Virus record (IMG/VR): IMGVR_UViG_3300025282_000211
Coordinates: 1-26,054 of that record
Strand: one strand, 5' to 3'
Length of the DNA stretch: 26,054 nt
Source: a virus
Part shown: positions 14,434 to 20,948 of the stretch, in pieces
Layout of the letters: each line of letters begins with the position of its first letter
Numbering within the stretch: position 1 is the first letter of the stretch
Notes under the pieces: generated by a model
Databases searched by the model: none
Told to the model about the DNA's origin: nothing
The model's input: only the letters and a program-made list of their open reading frames with translations
Program-made: the position numbers and the translations under genes

Positions 14434-15096
14434 TTAGGATTCCTTTATCTCGTTGAGTTCTTTAGTTAGAAAAGCGATTGCCTTGTTTACTCTGAGCAGC
14501 GGCCCACCAGCCTTCAGGACTTGCTTGCCCAGCTTGATGTCCTTGACCTTGACCTTCCTCCCGTAGGGATAGTCTGGGTCACGGCTCAACTCACACTCTG
14601 TCAGCACCTCTGACAGTTGGGTCAGCTTCGTAGCCAGGGTCTTCTTCTCCCGTCTGGCCTTGACCTCATCCCTCACAATAGGCTCGGCTGGTTTACCCTC
14701 ACCAGCACGGAAAAGGTTGAAGCCCAGGCCAGTGAGTATCGCCGTGCATTTAACAAAAGCACGCCATCGTGCATCGTTGATGTCTCTGCTCGACGGGCTG
14801 CTCTCTGGACCAGCGACTATAGCGTTGAACTTGTGATCCATCACGGGCAGGAAAACCACACGGCTGACCTCACCTATGCTGACCTTGCAGCCGACTTCAG
14901 CGGAGCCATCAGGGTACAGAGTGATGGGGTAAAACTCGTACTCGAAATCTGGGTAGTGGGATTGCAGGATCGCCATGCAATCGGACCACGGGATCCACGA
15001 TAGGGTTTGGCGACCGACCGCCCTGCTCTGGGTCCACTCACTCACATCAATAGCTGACATCGACTTCCAGATGTCTGCATAGGTTGGACTACTCAT
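14434..15096 (-). CDS. Sak-type single-strand annealing protein (DUF1071, Rad52-like)
   Basis: A 220-residue recombinase of the Sak/DUF1071 group, which anneals complementary single strands. The signature segments are LSWIPWSDCMAILQSHYPDF (about residues 32-51), YEFYPI, then VFLPVMDHKFNAI and DINDARWRAFVKCTAILTGL, followed by GFNLF. After about residue 145 there is a charged, helical C-terminus without a recognised domain. The ATG overlaps the regulator stop by 8 bases with strong GGAGG and AGGA sites upstream. With the RecE-type exonuclease it makes a Red-like exonuclease/annealase pair. It is the first enzyme gene of the leftward early operon. Confidence 0.87.
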   Translation of the reverse strand: MSSPTYADIWKSMSAIDVSEWTQSRAVGRQTLSWIPWSDCMAILQSHYPDFEYEFYPITLYPDGSAEVGCKVSIGEVSRVVFLPVMDHKFNAIVAGPESSPSSRDINDARWRAFVKCTAILTGLGFNLFRAGEGKPAEPIVRDEVKARREKKTLATKLTQLSEVLTECELSRDPDYPYGRKVKVKDIKLGKQVLKAGGPLLRVNKAIAFLTKELNEIKES

Positions 15097-15307
15097 TACT
15101 TCCTACCTCCAGAATACGGAAACTTCCTACTAGATATTCTCTGACGCACTTCGGCACTGGACTGGCACCTCTGAGCCATCGGTACACCGTGCCAGGTGGC
15201 CTCACCAGAACCCTCTCAGAATAGGCACCTACTCCTCTGCCATCAGCGTCGATGGCCTCCCTCAGAGCTTTGATGGCCCAGTCCCCTTCATGTGGATTTC
15301 CGCTCAT
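15089..15307 (-). CDS. Small HTH regulator, Cro-like
   Basis: A 72-residue protein with one helix-turn-helix: AIKALREAIDADGRGVGAYS, then ERVLVRPPGTVYRWLRGASP and VPKCVREYL. The motif TVYRWLRG is the recognition helix. Size and position next to a divergent control region match Cro- or Cox-like regulators. The ATG has AAGGAG nine bases before it. The leftward promoter-like TTGACA-N18-TATCGT lies just upstream, and dyads plus ATGTCA half-sites fill the region, so it probably regulates its own operon and the rightward cassette. No lytic/lysogenic partner (CI) or integrase is visible in this window. Confidence 0.72.
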   Translation of the reverse strand: MSGNPHEGDWAIKALREAIDADGRGVGAYSERVLVRPPGTVYRWLRGASPVPKCVREYLVGSFRILEVGSNE

Positions 15308-15342
15308 ATACTACATCTCCTTACGACAAATTTTAGCAGGTA

Positions 15343-15372
15343 ACGATAACCTATGTCAGGGTCTAATGTCAA
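15343..15372 (-). promoter_or_regulatory. Leftward early promoter
   Basis: On the minus strand TTGACA (15372-15367, full consensus) is followed after 18 bases by TATCGT (15348-15343, 4 of 6). The start codon of the regulator lies 36 bases further on. The -35 element overlaps one ATGTCA half-site and another lies in the spacer, so a protein binding these would repress it. Confidence 0.55.
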
Positions 15373-15494
15373 CTTTGGGTGCAGAGCTATCTCCTACAAA
15401 CTAAGTAGGTTACAGCACTCCTGATAAATAAGTGTCATTGGACACTTGCGTGGTTCTCCTGTCCTTATATATTCCTAGTGTGACATAAGTCACA
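15353..15494. promoter_or_regulatory. Operator-like dyads and half-sites in the divergent control region
   Basis: ATGTCA occurs at 15353-15358 and 15366-15371, 13 bases apart. CCTAC/GTAGG forms a dyad at 15393-15409. AAGTGTC-ATTG-GACACTT is a perfect 7-bp dyad at 15430-15447, and TGTGAC-ATAA-GTCACA a perfect 6-bp dyad at 15479-15494. The last two share TGTC/GACA cores with the half-sites and flank the rightward promoter at its -35 and start regions. Confidence 0.6.
15446..15473 (+). promoter_or_regulatory. Rightward promoter of the accessory cassette
   Basis: TTGCGT (15446-15451) and TATATT (15468-15473, 5 of 6) are 16 bases apart. The -35 is weak, but the position is right for the plus-strand cassette and the same TATATT -10 occurs before the isolated gene at 4894. 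The two perfect dyads overlap its -35 and probable start site. Confidence 0.42.
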
Positions 15495-15517
15495 TGGCTC
15501 TAATAGGAGATCAACTG

Positions 15518-15760
15518 ATGACCAAGGCCGACGCAAGAAAAGCAGTCCTGCGGATAGCGCAAAGCACAGTTCAACAGACTATCTACGCTGATGGGCGGCA
15601 GGAGTTCAGTGATGGCGGCAAGCTACTTAATGTCCTGTACGATTTCGTCGATGCGATATACGCGCACTACGATTCAGAAACTGCCTTTGGACTAGTAACA
15701 CGCCAAGCTCAGTGGGCCGCAGATATTTATGGTGAGTCTCTCAACCAGGAGGGGGCCTGA
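15518..15760 (+). CDS. Small unknown protein, first gene of the plus-strand cassette
   Basis: An 80-residue, mostly helical protein: MTKADARKAVLRIAQSTVQQ, then ...LLNVLYDFVDAIYAHYDSET. The start at 15518 is preferred to an in-frame ATG at 15494 because GGAG lies eight bases before it, whereas the earlier ATG is inside the TGTGAC dyad and has no ribosome site. No family is recognised. As the first product of an operator-controlled cassette that includes an antirestriction protein, it is a candidate early or anti-defence protein. Confidence 0.65.
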   Translation: MTKADARKAVLRIAQSTVQQTIYADGRQEFSDGGKLLNVLYDFVDAIYAHYDSETAFGLVTRQAQWAADIYGESLNQEGA

Positions 15761-15764
15761 GACG

Positions 15765-15974
15765 GTGCGGATAACTAAAGTTGAACGCCGACCAAACGGA
15801 ACCGTCATCACATACGACTGCGGCCACGTTGGCCGTCATAACCAGATTTACACCTACAGGGTGGGCGAAAGAATCCGTTGCTTTTACTGCGCCCAACACA
15901 TTGAGGCACTCAAGTATAACGAGAAACCCTATGAATGGTCAGCCATCACCAACCTGGTAAGGGAGCGCAACTAA
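15765..15974 (+). CDS. Small Cys/His protein, possible zinc binding
   Basis: A 69-residue protein with several strands: VRITKVERRPNGTVITYDCG, then HVGRHNQIYTYRVGERIRCF and YCAQHIEAL. The cysteines and histidines (CGH, then CFYC and QH) could form one zinc site. GTG at 15765 is preferred because GGAGGGG lies at a suitable distance; an in-frame ATG at 15729 adds 12 residues inside the preceding gene and lacks a ribosome site. Its TAA overlaps the ATG of the ArdC-like gene (TAATG), so the two are coupled. The family is not recognised. Confidence 0.6.
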   Translation: MRITKVERRPNGTVITYDCGHVGRHNQIYTYRVGERIRCFYCAQHIEALKYNEKPYEWSAITNLVRERN

Positions 15975-16918
15975 TGACCAAGAAAGAGAAGCGCAACATC
16001 AGACAAGAAGTCACCGACAAGATCGTGGATGCTCTTGAGTCAGGCACGGCACCTTGGGTCAAGCCTTGGTCCTCCACAGACGGCGCGACTGGCTTGCCAT
16101 CCAACGCAGCTACGGGCAAAGCATACCGTGGCGTGAATGTGTGGCTGCTCACGATTGCTCAGACCTTCGGTGGGTTCACATCCTCCGAGTGGCTGACCTA
16201 CAATCAGGCCAAGAAGATTGGCGGCAATGTTCGCAAGGGTGAGAAGTCTCCAGCCTACGTCATCTTCTGGAAGCAGATTCCGAAGTACGAGAAGGACGCC
16301 AACGGAAAGTTCATCCTCAATACCCAGGGCAAGAAAAAAGTCGTCGGAACTTTCTGGTTCCTGAAGTCCACGGCGGTCTTTAATAAAGATCAGGTCGAGG
16401 GACTACCGCAGCCCGAGGCAGTCGAGGTGATCGACGTTCCAGATTTCGAGCGACACCAGGTCGCAGAGAATGTCATCAACAACACCGACGCCACGATCCG
16501 CTACGGACTGAGCAAGGCGTTCTATCAGCCCAGCACGGATGTGGTTGGACTGCCCGACCGTGAAGTGTTCGACAACCCCGAGAGCTTCTACTCCACAGCC
16601 TTCCATGAGCTAGGCCACTGGACTGGGCATAGTGATCGGCTAGACCGTGATGGCATCAAGAGCCACTCGGCGTTCTTCGGCAGCGAAGAGTATGCCTTTG
16701 AAGAGTTGGTGGCCGAGCTTACCAGCGCGTTCCTCTGCGCCGAGCATAAGATCGACGGCTCGCTGCAACACCCCGAGTACATAGCCAACTGGCTGACCGT
16801 CCTCAAGAACGACAACAACGCAATCTTCCAGGCCAGCAGTCAGGCCACCAAGGCTGCGGACCTCATCAACGAAGGCAACCAAGAAGCTGCGTCAGAATCC
16901 GCTGACGCAGCAGCATAG
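15974..16918 (+). CDS. ArdC-like antirestriction protein
   Basis: A 314-residue protein with the two-domain plan of ArdC/TraC1. The N-terminal DUF1738-type ssDNA-binding domain covers about 1-130 (TDKIVDALESGTAPWVKPWS, later YRGVNVWLL, FTSSEWLTYNQAKKIGGNVR and KGEKS). A C-terminal zincin-like domain has HELGH at residues 211-215 followed by WTGH, then an EELVAELTSAFL helix with candidate glutamates. The start is ATG at 15974, overlapping the preceding TAA, with GGGAG before it; a longer frame from 15935 would run inside the previous gene. ArdC proteins protect incoming DNA from restriction enzymes; whether the peptidase is active varies. It is the best-supported defence-evasion gene here. Confidence 0.9.
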   Translation: MTKKEKRNIRQEVTDKIVDALESGTAPWVKPWSSTDGATGLPSNAATGKAYRGVNVWLLTIAQTFGGFTSSEWLTYNQAKKIGGNVRKGEKSPAYVIFWKQIPKYEKDANGKFILNTQGKKKVVGTFWFLKSTAVFNKDQVEGLPQPEAVEVIDVPDFERHQVAENVINNTDATIRYGLSKAFYQPSTDVVGLPDREVFDNPESFYSTAFHELGHWTGHSDRLDRDGIKSHSAFFGSEEYAFEELVAELTSAFLCAEHKIDGSLQHPEYIANWLTVLKNDNNAIFQASSQATKAADLINEGNQEAASESADAAA

Positions 16919-16927
16919 GAGGAGATT

Positions 16928-17293
16928 ATGAACCTGCACCAAGCAGTGAGTGCCCTGAGTGCATATCACCCGAGGATCAAGCTGCGTCGAATCCATCGCG
17001 GAGCGCACAAGGGCAAGTACGGGATCACCCTCAACTACCCTGCCGCCAAGAGGGCACGCAGGGATGGTTGGATAGAGCCTGAACAGTTCGACACCCCTGG
17101 GGGCACGCTAGGCTTCCTGGCCTATGCCACCTGGATCGGTGCCAAGGACGCTAATGGCAATGGCGGCTGGTTCGGGACCAAGACCCCTGAAGCGATCCGC
17201 AGCGAGCTTCGCTGGAAGGGACCAGTGCCGAAGCGTGGGGTGAGCGCGTGGCACCTCCCAGCCCTTGAGTGGCTCGCCAACAGGGAGGGCTGA
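16928..17293 (+). CDS. Unknown protein of the accessory cassette
   Basis: A 121-residue basic protein. The N-terminus (HQAVSALSAYHPRIKLRRIH, then GKYGITLNYPAAKRARR) resembles a small nucleic-acid-binding fold, and the C-terminus is rich in W and G (GGWFGTKTPEAIRSELRWKG). The family is not recognised. GGAGGAG lies four bases before the ATG. G+C is high (a 60-base row is 68%). It directly follows the ArdC-like gene and is likely co-transcribed with it. Confidence 0.65.
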   Translation: MNLHQAVSALSAYHPRIKLRRIHRGAHKGKYGITLNYPAAKRARRDGWIEPEQFDTPGGTLGFLAYATWIGAKDANGNGGWFGTKTPEAIRSELRWKGPVPKRGVSAWHLPALEWLANREG

Positions 17294-17295
17294 CG

Positions 17296-17394
17296 ATGTA
17301 CGGATATGACCTGGAGTTCGTGATGGTGTGCGGAGGTGTCTTCTTCCTCTTCCTGATCGTGGTTCAAATCCTCGAAAAATTCTGGAGGAAATAA
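17296..17394 (+). CDS. 32-residue single-pass membrane protein
   Basis: MYGYDLEFVMVCGGVFFLFL is followed by IVVQILEKFWRK. There is one hydrophobic segment at about 9-25 with an acidic N-terminus and a basic C-terminus, predicting the C-terminus inside the cell. GGAGG lies seven bases before the ATG. The gap to the next gene is two bases, and the end of this gene supplies that gene's ribosome site (GGAGG). The clean signals at both ends make this a real gene. It may be a membrane effector against host or superinfecting phage; lysis is less likely given the separate lysis cassette. Confidence 0.7.
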   Translation: MYGYDLEFVMVCGGVFFLFLIVVQILEKFWRK

Positions 17395-17396
17395 CA

Positions 17397-18572
17397 ATGC
17401 ACAATAAAGAGAACGGTGCGATTGGTAACGGCGTCAGCAGGATGCTCGGCTGGAATGTTAACGCAGCCGCCAAGCGATGTAAGTCTGCAATCAAGAATCT
17501 AGGGGCTGGCACTTTCCTAGACGAAGATCAGACTGCGCTCCTGTTAGGATGCACTCTAAAAGAGCTAAACAATATGCGCGTCTGGAAGCGCATTGATTTA
17601 GGTTTCTATGTTAGGTCCGAGAAACCTAGTGAGCATTACGAAAACAACAATCTCGAATACCATTATAAATTAGTTAATACGACCTATCCTTTTCAGGTGA
17701 CTCCACCGCTCCAAGCCCTGGCTGTTCACGATATTAGCAGGGTGATAGGCAGCGACACTCGGCGTGTAGCTAATGCAGTTATATGTGACGGGTTAGCCCA
17801 GATGGATGATAGGCCCTGGGCACAATGGTTGCCCAAGCGCACTGGCCTTGGTGTCAGGGCACTCAGCACAAAAGGGCTACCGTCCTTACTGAAGGGCAGC
17901 GGCATTAACCCTGACAGAGTTAAACAGCGTAGGGAACTTAATGAGCGATACGGGAAGGAGTCGAACTACTATAGGGGTCTGACTCAAGATGATCTCAGGC
18001 CCGTGCTAGAGCGGTATCCCAATCCACCAAAAATAGACCTCACTGAGTACACCCGAGTACCTTACCATGTGCCCATCACCAACGGTACACGGCAGGGTGG
18101 CACGATCACCTACAAGCTAAGTGACATTAAAAAGTTCTTAGATGACCCGTGGCCGTACAAGATCGACAGGCTCGGAAGATCGAATAAAGAAGTGATCTAC
18201 TGTATCGCTTCCGAAGGATGGAAGGACGGCTTAGTCAAGATTGGCTACGTTGATAATCGGGAAATCGTCGCCCAGAGAATGATCGACTATCGGAGTGATT
18301 CAGTGTTCCCAGGATCACCGATTGTTCACTGGGCTGTTGAGTGTGCGAGGCGTCCAGTCTTAGAAAAGCGTTTGCACAATCTGTACCTACCTAGACAGTG
18401 GAACAGCGTCGGTCCAGGGAAGTGTGGTGGTGAAATGTTCTGGGGTTCACCAAAGCGTTGGTCGCCCGAGAGGATGCTCAAGGCTGCTGTGAACATCTTG
18501 GAAGAAACTGAATCGAAGTACACCGTGCTAGACGTTCATCCCATTACCTACAAGGTGAGGAGGGCAGCTTAA
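17397..18572 (+). CDS. GIY-YIG/T5orf172-type protein
   Basis: A 391-residue protein. Residues about 264-350 form a T5orf172-like (GIY-YIG superfamily) domain: VIYCIASEGWKDGLVKIGYV, then RMIDYRSDSVFPGSPIVHWA, VECARRPVLEKRLHNLY and GGEMFWG. IYCI and VKIGY are the two characteristic strands, and Glu in LEKRLH is a candidate catalytic residue. The first 250 residues are unrecognised; VHDISRVIGSDTRRVANAVI may be a helix-turn-helix. The ATG at 17397 has GGAGG eight bases before it. A sampled 60-base row in its 5' part is 30% G+C, against 68% in the gene before, so it looks acquired. It could be a nuclease, a homing-type element or a DNA-binding accessory. Confidence 0.72.
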   Translation: MHNKENGAIGNGVSRMLGWNVNAAAKRCKSAIKNLGAGTFLDEDQTALLLGCTLKELNNMRVWKRIDLGFYVRSEKPSEHYENNNLEYHYKLVNTTYPFQVTPPLQALAVHDISRVIGSDTRRVANAVICDGLAQMDDRPWAQWLPKRTGLGVRALSTKGLPSLLKGSGINPDRVKQRRELNERYGKESNYYRGLTQDDLRPVLERYPNPPKIDLTEYTRVPYHVPITNGTRQGGTITYKLSDIKKFLDDPWPYKIDRLGRSNKEVIYCIASEGWKDGLVKIGYVDNREIVAQRMIDYRSDSVFPGSPIVHWAVECARRPVLEKRLHNLYLPRQWNSVGPGKCGGEMFWGSPKRWSPERMLKAAVNILEETESKYTVLDVHPITYKVRRAA

Positions 18573-18923
18573 ATGAGTGAGTGGATTTCAGTAGAGGACC
18601 GATACCCCGAGAAAGGCCAGAAGGTTTGGTACTTCTTTGAGAGTGAAAACCTGCCAGTAAGGATCCTAGCTCGGGGAGAGTTCTTTGGCTTTGAGGGGTG
18701 CTATGAGGGCTATGTTGATGCTAAAGGGAATGATGCGAGCATGGGGTGCAAGCTGCCAGACTGCGGCTACCGTGAAGGTTGCACGGGTATCGACTACTTC
18801 GGTAGTGAGCGTGGCGTCTTAGGTGGTGATGTTACCCACTGGATGCCAGACACTGGGCAGGAAGAAAAGCCCGAGAGGCCAGAGGTTAAGGCCCCCGATA
18901 TTTTAGCTCCCCCAGTTCAATGA
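18573..18923 (+). CDS. DUF551-like protein
   Basis: A 116-residue protein beginning SEWISVEDRYPEKGQKVWYF and containing DVTHWMP near residue 88. This frame (WISVxDRLPxxGQxV ... VTHWMPLP) is the DUF551 pattern common in phages, whose biochemical function is not known. Four cysteines between residues 43 and 69 are an addition not needed for the family and might bind metal. The ATG follows the previous stop directly. Its 3' end overlaps the convergent 98-residue gene by 38 bases; no terminator hairpin with a U-run is visible there. Confidence 0.8.
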   Translation: MSEWISVEDRYPEKGQKVWYFFESENLPVRILARGEFFGFEGCYEGYVDAKGNDASMGCKLPDCGYREGCTGIDYFGSERGVLGGDVTHWMPDTGQEEKPERPEVKAPDILAPPVQ

Positions 18924-19182
18924 CGATCTGTGCGAGGCGATACCACTCCTTGGAGTTGCGCTCATGGCCCTCCGAGGAGAGGTACTCCTCCAGCACATCA
19001 TCGGCGGTCGCACCTATGAAGAAGCAGTGCCCGTTGGGCATCTTTTTATAGTAGCCAGGGAAGGTCGCTGCCAGGTCAACGCTCTTGAGTTTGCCCACCC
19101 TGGTGGACTGGTTGCGTGTCTTGCTGACACAGTAGGATTCTACGGCGCGGTCGATGACACGCTCAAGCTCATTCTTCGGCAT
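18886..19182 (-). CDS. Unknown small protein, end of the leftward lysis-side operon
   Basis: A 98-residue protein: MPKNELERVIDRAVESYCVS, then ...FPGYYKKMPNGHCFFIGATA and a C-terminal helix EWYRLAQIVIELGELKY. No family is recognised. The ATG overlaps the winged-helix gene by 14 bases, so it is coupled to it. It is the last gene of the minus-strand run and ends inside the convergent DUF551-like gene. Confidence 0.6.
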   Translation of the reverse strand: MPKNELERVIDRAVESYCVSKTRNQSTRVGKLKSVDLAATFPGYYKKMPNGHCFFIGATADDVLEEYLSSEGHERNSKEWYRLAQIVIELGELKYRGP

Positions 19183-19429
19183 CCTGCTTCTCGGGCAGAA
19201 TGCGATAGCCCCACACCTTGCGGAGATTCCCAGTCAGACTCTCTCGCATGATCCGTACTGGCACCAAGCGACCTGTCTTGGATATGCGCTTCAGCCGTTT
19301 CCGTACAGCAGCTTCACCTACGCCAAGTAAGTCAGCCAACTCCCCTGTAGTAAACGCATCATCAGGTGCTTCGACATTCTCAATTGCCGCTTGAAGTTCT
19401 GCTATTAAATCAGCCTCAGTCATCTTCAT
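19169..19429 (-). CDS. Winged-helix DNA-binding protein
   Basis: An 86-residue protein with a clear helix-turn-helix: DDAFTTGELADLLGVGEAAV, then RKRLKRISKTGRLVPVRI, and a wing (GNLRKVWGYRILP). It should bind DNA as a regulator. The ATG overlaps the stop of the phosphoesterase gene (ATGA); a second ATG two codons later is possible. Found after the lysis and phosphoesterase genes, it may tune late or host transcription; no target is seen. Confidence 0.7.
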   Translation of the reverse strand: MKMTEADLIAELQAAIENVEAPDDAFTTGELADLLGVGEAAVRKRLKRISKTGRLVPVRIMRESLTGNLRKVWGYRILPEKQDAEE

Positions 19430-20307
19430 ATCGTCATCACGCTTGATCTCTCAGCGTTGAACAGTATGGGCATCACTTCAATCCTTCCTTCATCACAGAT
19501 CAGAAGGACGATCCCAATGTCAGCTAAAGATTCTGCTGCAATCCTATGGACATATTCGGTGGCGAACTGCCACGCAGGCATGGATACGACCCTGGTAACA
19601 CCACGGTGATCGTAGCCACTGTCCATGTATCTGTGGTTATGACTTCGCACTGCGATATCTGGAGGTCGCCTTGCGATAAATTCTGATAACGGATCTTCAG
19701 AAACAAGCATCGCTTGATACGCTTCAAGCATACGTTCTGCCCAGATATCGAATCCATACAGATTGGCGTAACCGCGAACAGTGTGCGCTCGTTGTCCCAT
19801 CCTACCGTGGTGAGCCACATCCAACCTCACACCTTCCACATCTATCCTACGCCTATAGCTGGACATGGTGCCTGTGTCAGGGTCTTTGATGATGGGCCAC
19901 AGTTGACCCTTCAGTGCCCTGGCAATTCCTTCTTCAGCATCCCCTGATCGGCCTACATGGGACGGTGTACCACGAATCACATGAACCTCTTTAGGCTTCA
20001 GTGCTAGTGGCACTCTCAAGGACTCCAACGCGCAATGCACATGGAGGCCAGTTAATGGACTGGCGATCTGGGCTGTTCGGTGGTGGTCACCATCAATAGC
20101 ATCACCATTGATGACCAAGGTGAACTTCTTTTTACCAATAATCTTCTTCGCCTGTTTCCAGGCAGACTCCCAACAGTGCCATAGCCAGTTCTGTGCGTCA
20201 CTCGGCTCGTACATCCCACCGTCATCAAGCTCTAGACCTTCAGGTGGGCACAGGCCCACGGTCGAGCCACAGTGTAGGTCACCACAGATGGCGATGATGT
20301 GAGGCAT
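19426..20307 (-). CDS. Calcineurin-like metallophosphoesterase
   Basis: A 293-residue enzyme with the ordered metal-binding motifs of the calcineurin-like family: GDLHCG at 9-14, VINGDAIDGDHH near 65-77, RGTPSHVG near 113 in place of the usual GNH(D/E), VAHHG near 165, and RSHNHR near 222 replacing GHxH. The RGTxxHVG variant is familiar from phage members. All histidine and aspartate positions expected for two metals appear present. The ATG overlaps the stop of the spanin-like gene (TAATG). The substrate is unknown; DNA, RNA, cyclic nucleotides and phosphorylated signals are all possible. No signal peptide is seen. Confidence 0.85.
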   Translation of the reverse strand: MPHIIAICGDLHCGSTVGLCPPEGLELDDGGMYEPSDAQNWLWHCWESAWKQAKKIIGKKKFTLVINGDAIDGDHHRTAQIASPLTGLHVHCALESLRVPLALKPKEVHVIRGTPSHVGRSGDAEEGIARALKGQLWPIIKDPDTGTMSSYRRRIDVEGVRLDVAHHGRMGQRAHTVRGYANLYGFDIWAERMLEAYQAMLVSEDPLSEFIARRPPDIAVRSHNHRYMDSGYDHRGVTRVVSMPAWQFATEYVHRIAAESLADIGIVLLICDEGRIEVMPILFNAERSSVMTI

Positions 20308-20948
20308 TACTTAGTGCCCCAGAGAACGTATCCCCCTGCCAGCCCTACAACCGCCAGCCACCAGTCAGCCTTCAGCCTGAGTCCCAGGCTCGGCTTCATC
20401 GCCTGCTTCAGTGCAGACACCTGTGCCTCCAACATGAAGGTCTTAATCCCTAGCTCACCCTGGACCTCGCGCAGACTCAGGATTAGTTCACTGGCCTGGT
20501 CTGCCCTCAGTGCCTCGGCCAGCTTCGTTTCACGTTCCACTACCAGCATTGAATCCAGGGTAGTGATTTGGATTTCATAGCTTCGTATGATGTCATCCAA
20601 CTTGATCGCTTGCACAGAGTCCAGGGACGCCCTCAGACTCTCAGACAGCATCTCAGAGCGTTGCCGCTCTTCTTCATGTCTACGAGCCAGCCTAGCGACC
20701 TCTCGTTCGTTAGCGAGCCTCTCAGCCTCTATCGCTGAATCAGCTTCCTGTAGCACTACGGACAGCGAGTCCGACCTCAAGACCACCGAGTCAAGCACAA
20801 TCTCTTGGACTTCGATTCTGTACTCGGCGTCCTCTGCTATTCCACGGTAGTAAGAAGCCTGCATACTCTGCTGCACCATGACCCAAGCGAGTACCAGCGC
20901 AGGCGCAGCTATCCATACCCAGGTGGGTACGAGCTTTAGGTTCACCAT
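20307..20948 (-). CDS. Spanin-like coiled-coil protein with two membrane segments
   Basis: A 213-residue protein with an N-terminal membrane segment at about 9-25 (TWVWIAAPALVLAWVMVQQ), a long E/R/L/S-rich coiled coil at about 35-185, and a C-terminal hydrophobic stretch at about 195-210 (DWWLAVVGLAGGYVLWG). The N-terminal anchor plus periplasmic coiled coil fits an inner-membrane spanin, which joins the membranes in the last lysis step. It overlaps the endolysin gene by 7 bases. The second hydrophobic end is atypical for a Rz-like i-spanin, and no lipobox for a unimolecular spanin is present. A tail-tube or structural role is the alternative, but its place after the endolysin favours lysis. 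Confidence 0.62.
   Translation of the reverse strand: MVNLKLVPTWVWIAAPALVLAWVMVQQSMQASYYRGIAEDAEYRIEVQEIVLDSVVLRSDSLSVVLQEADSAIEAERLANEREVARLARRHEEERQRSEMLSESLRASLDSVQAIKLDDIIRSYEIQITTLDSMLVVERETKLAEALRADQASELILSLREVQGELGIKTFMLEAQVSALKQAMKPSLGLRLKADWWLAVVGLAGGYVLWGTK

Noticed and set aside
15089-15307. Evidence of a temperate life style (lysogeny module)
   Set aside because: A Cro-like HTH protein alone is not enough; no integrase, CI-type repressor or attachment site is visible here.
15479-15494. TGTGA-N6-TCACA looks like a CRP site
   Set aside because: It matches the CRP core, but it lies at the probable transcription start next to a phage regulator and shares half-site sequence with nearby repeats, so a phage operator is the simpler reading.
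15935-15973. A longer ArdC-like protein starting upstream
   Set aside because: The extra 13 codons lie within the preceding gene; the TAATG overlap and the GGGAG site support 15974.
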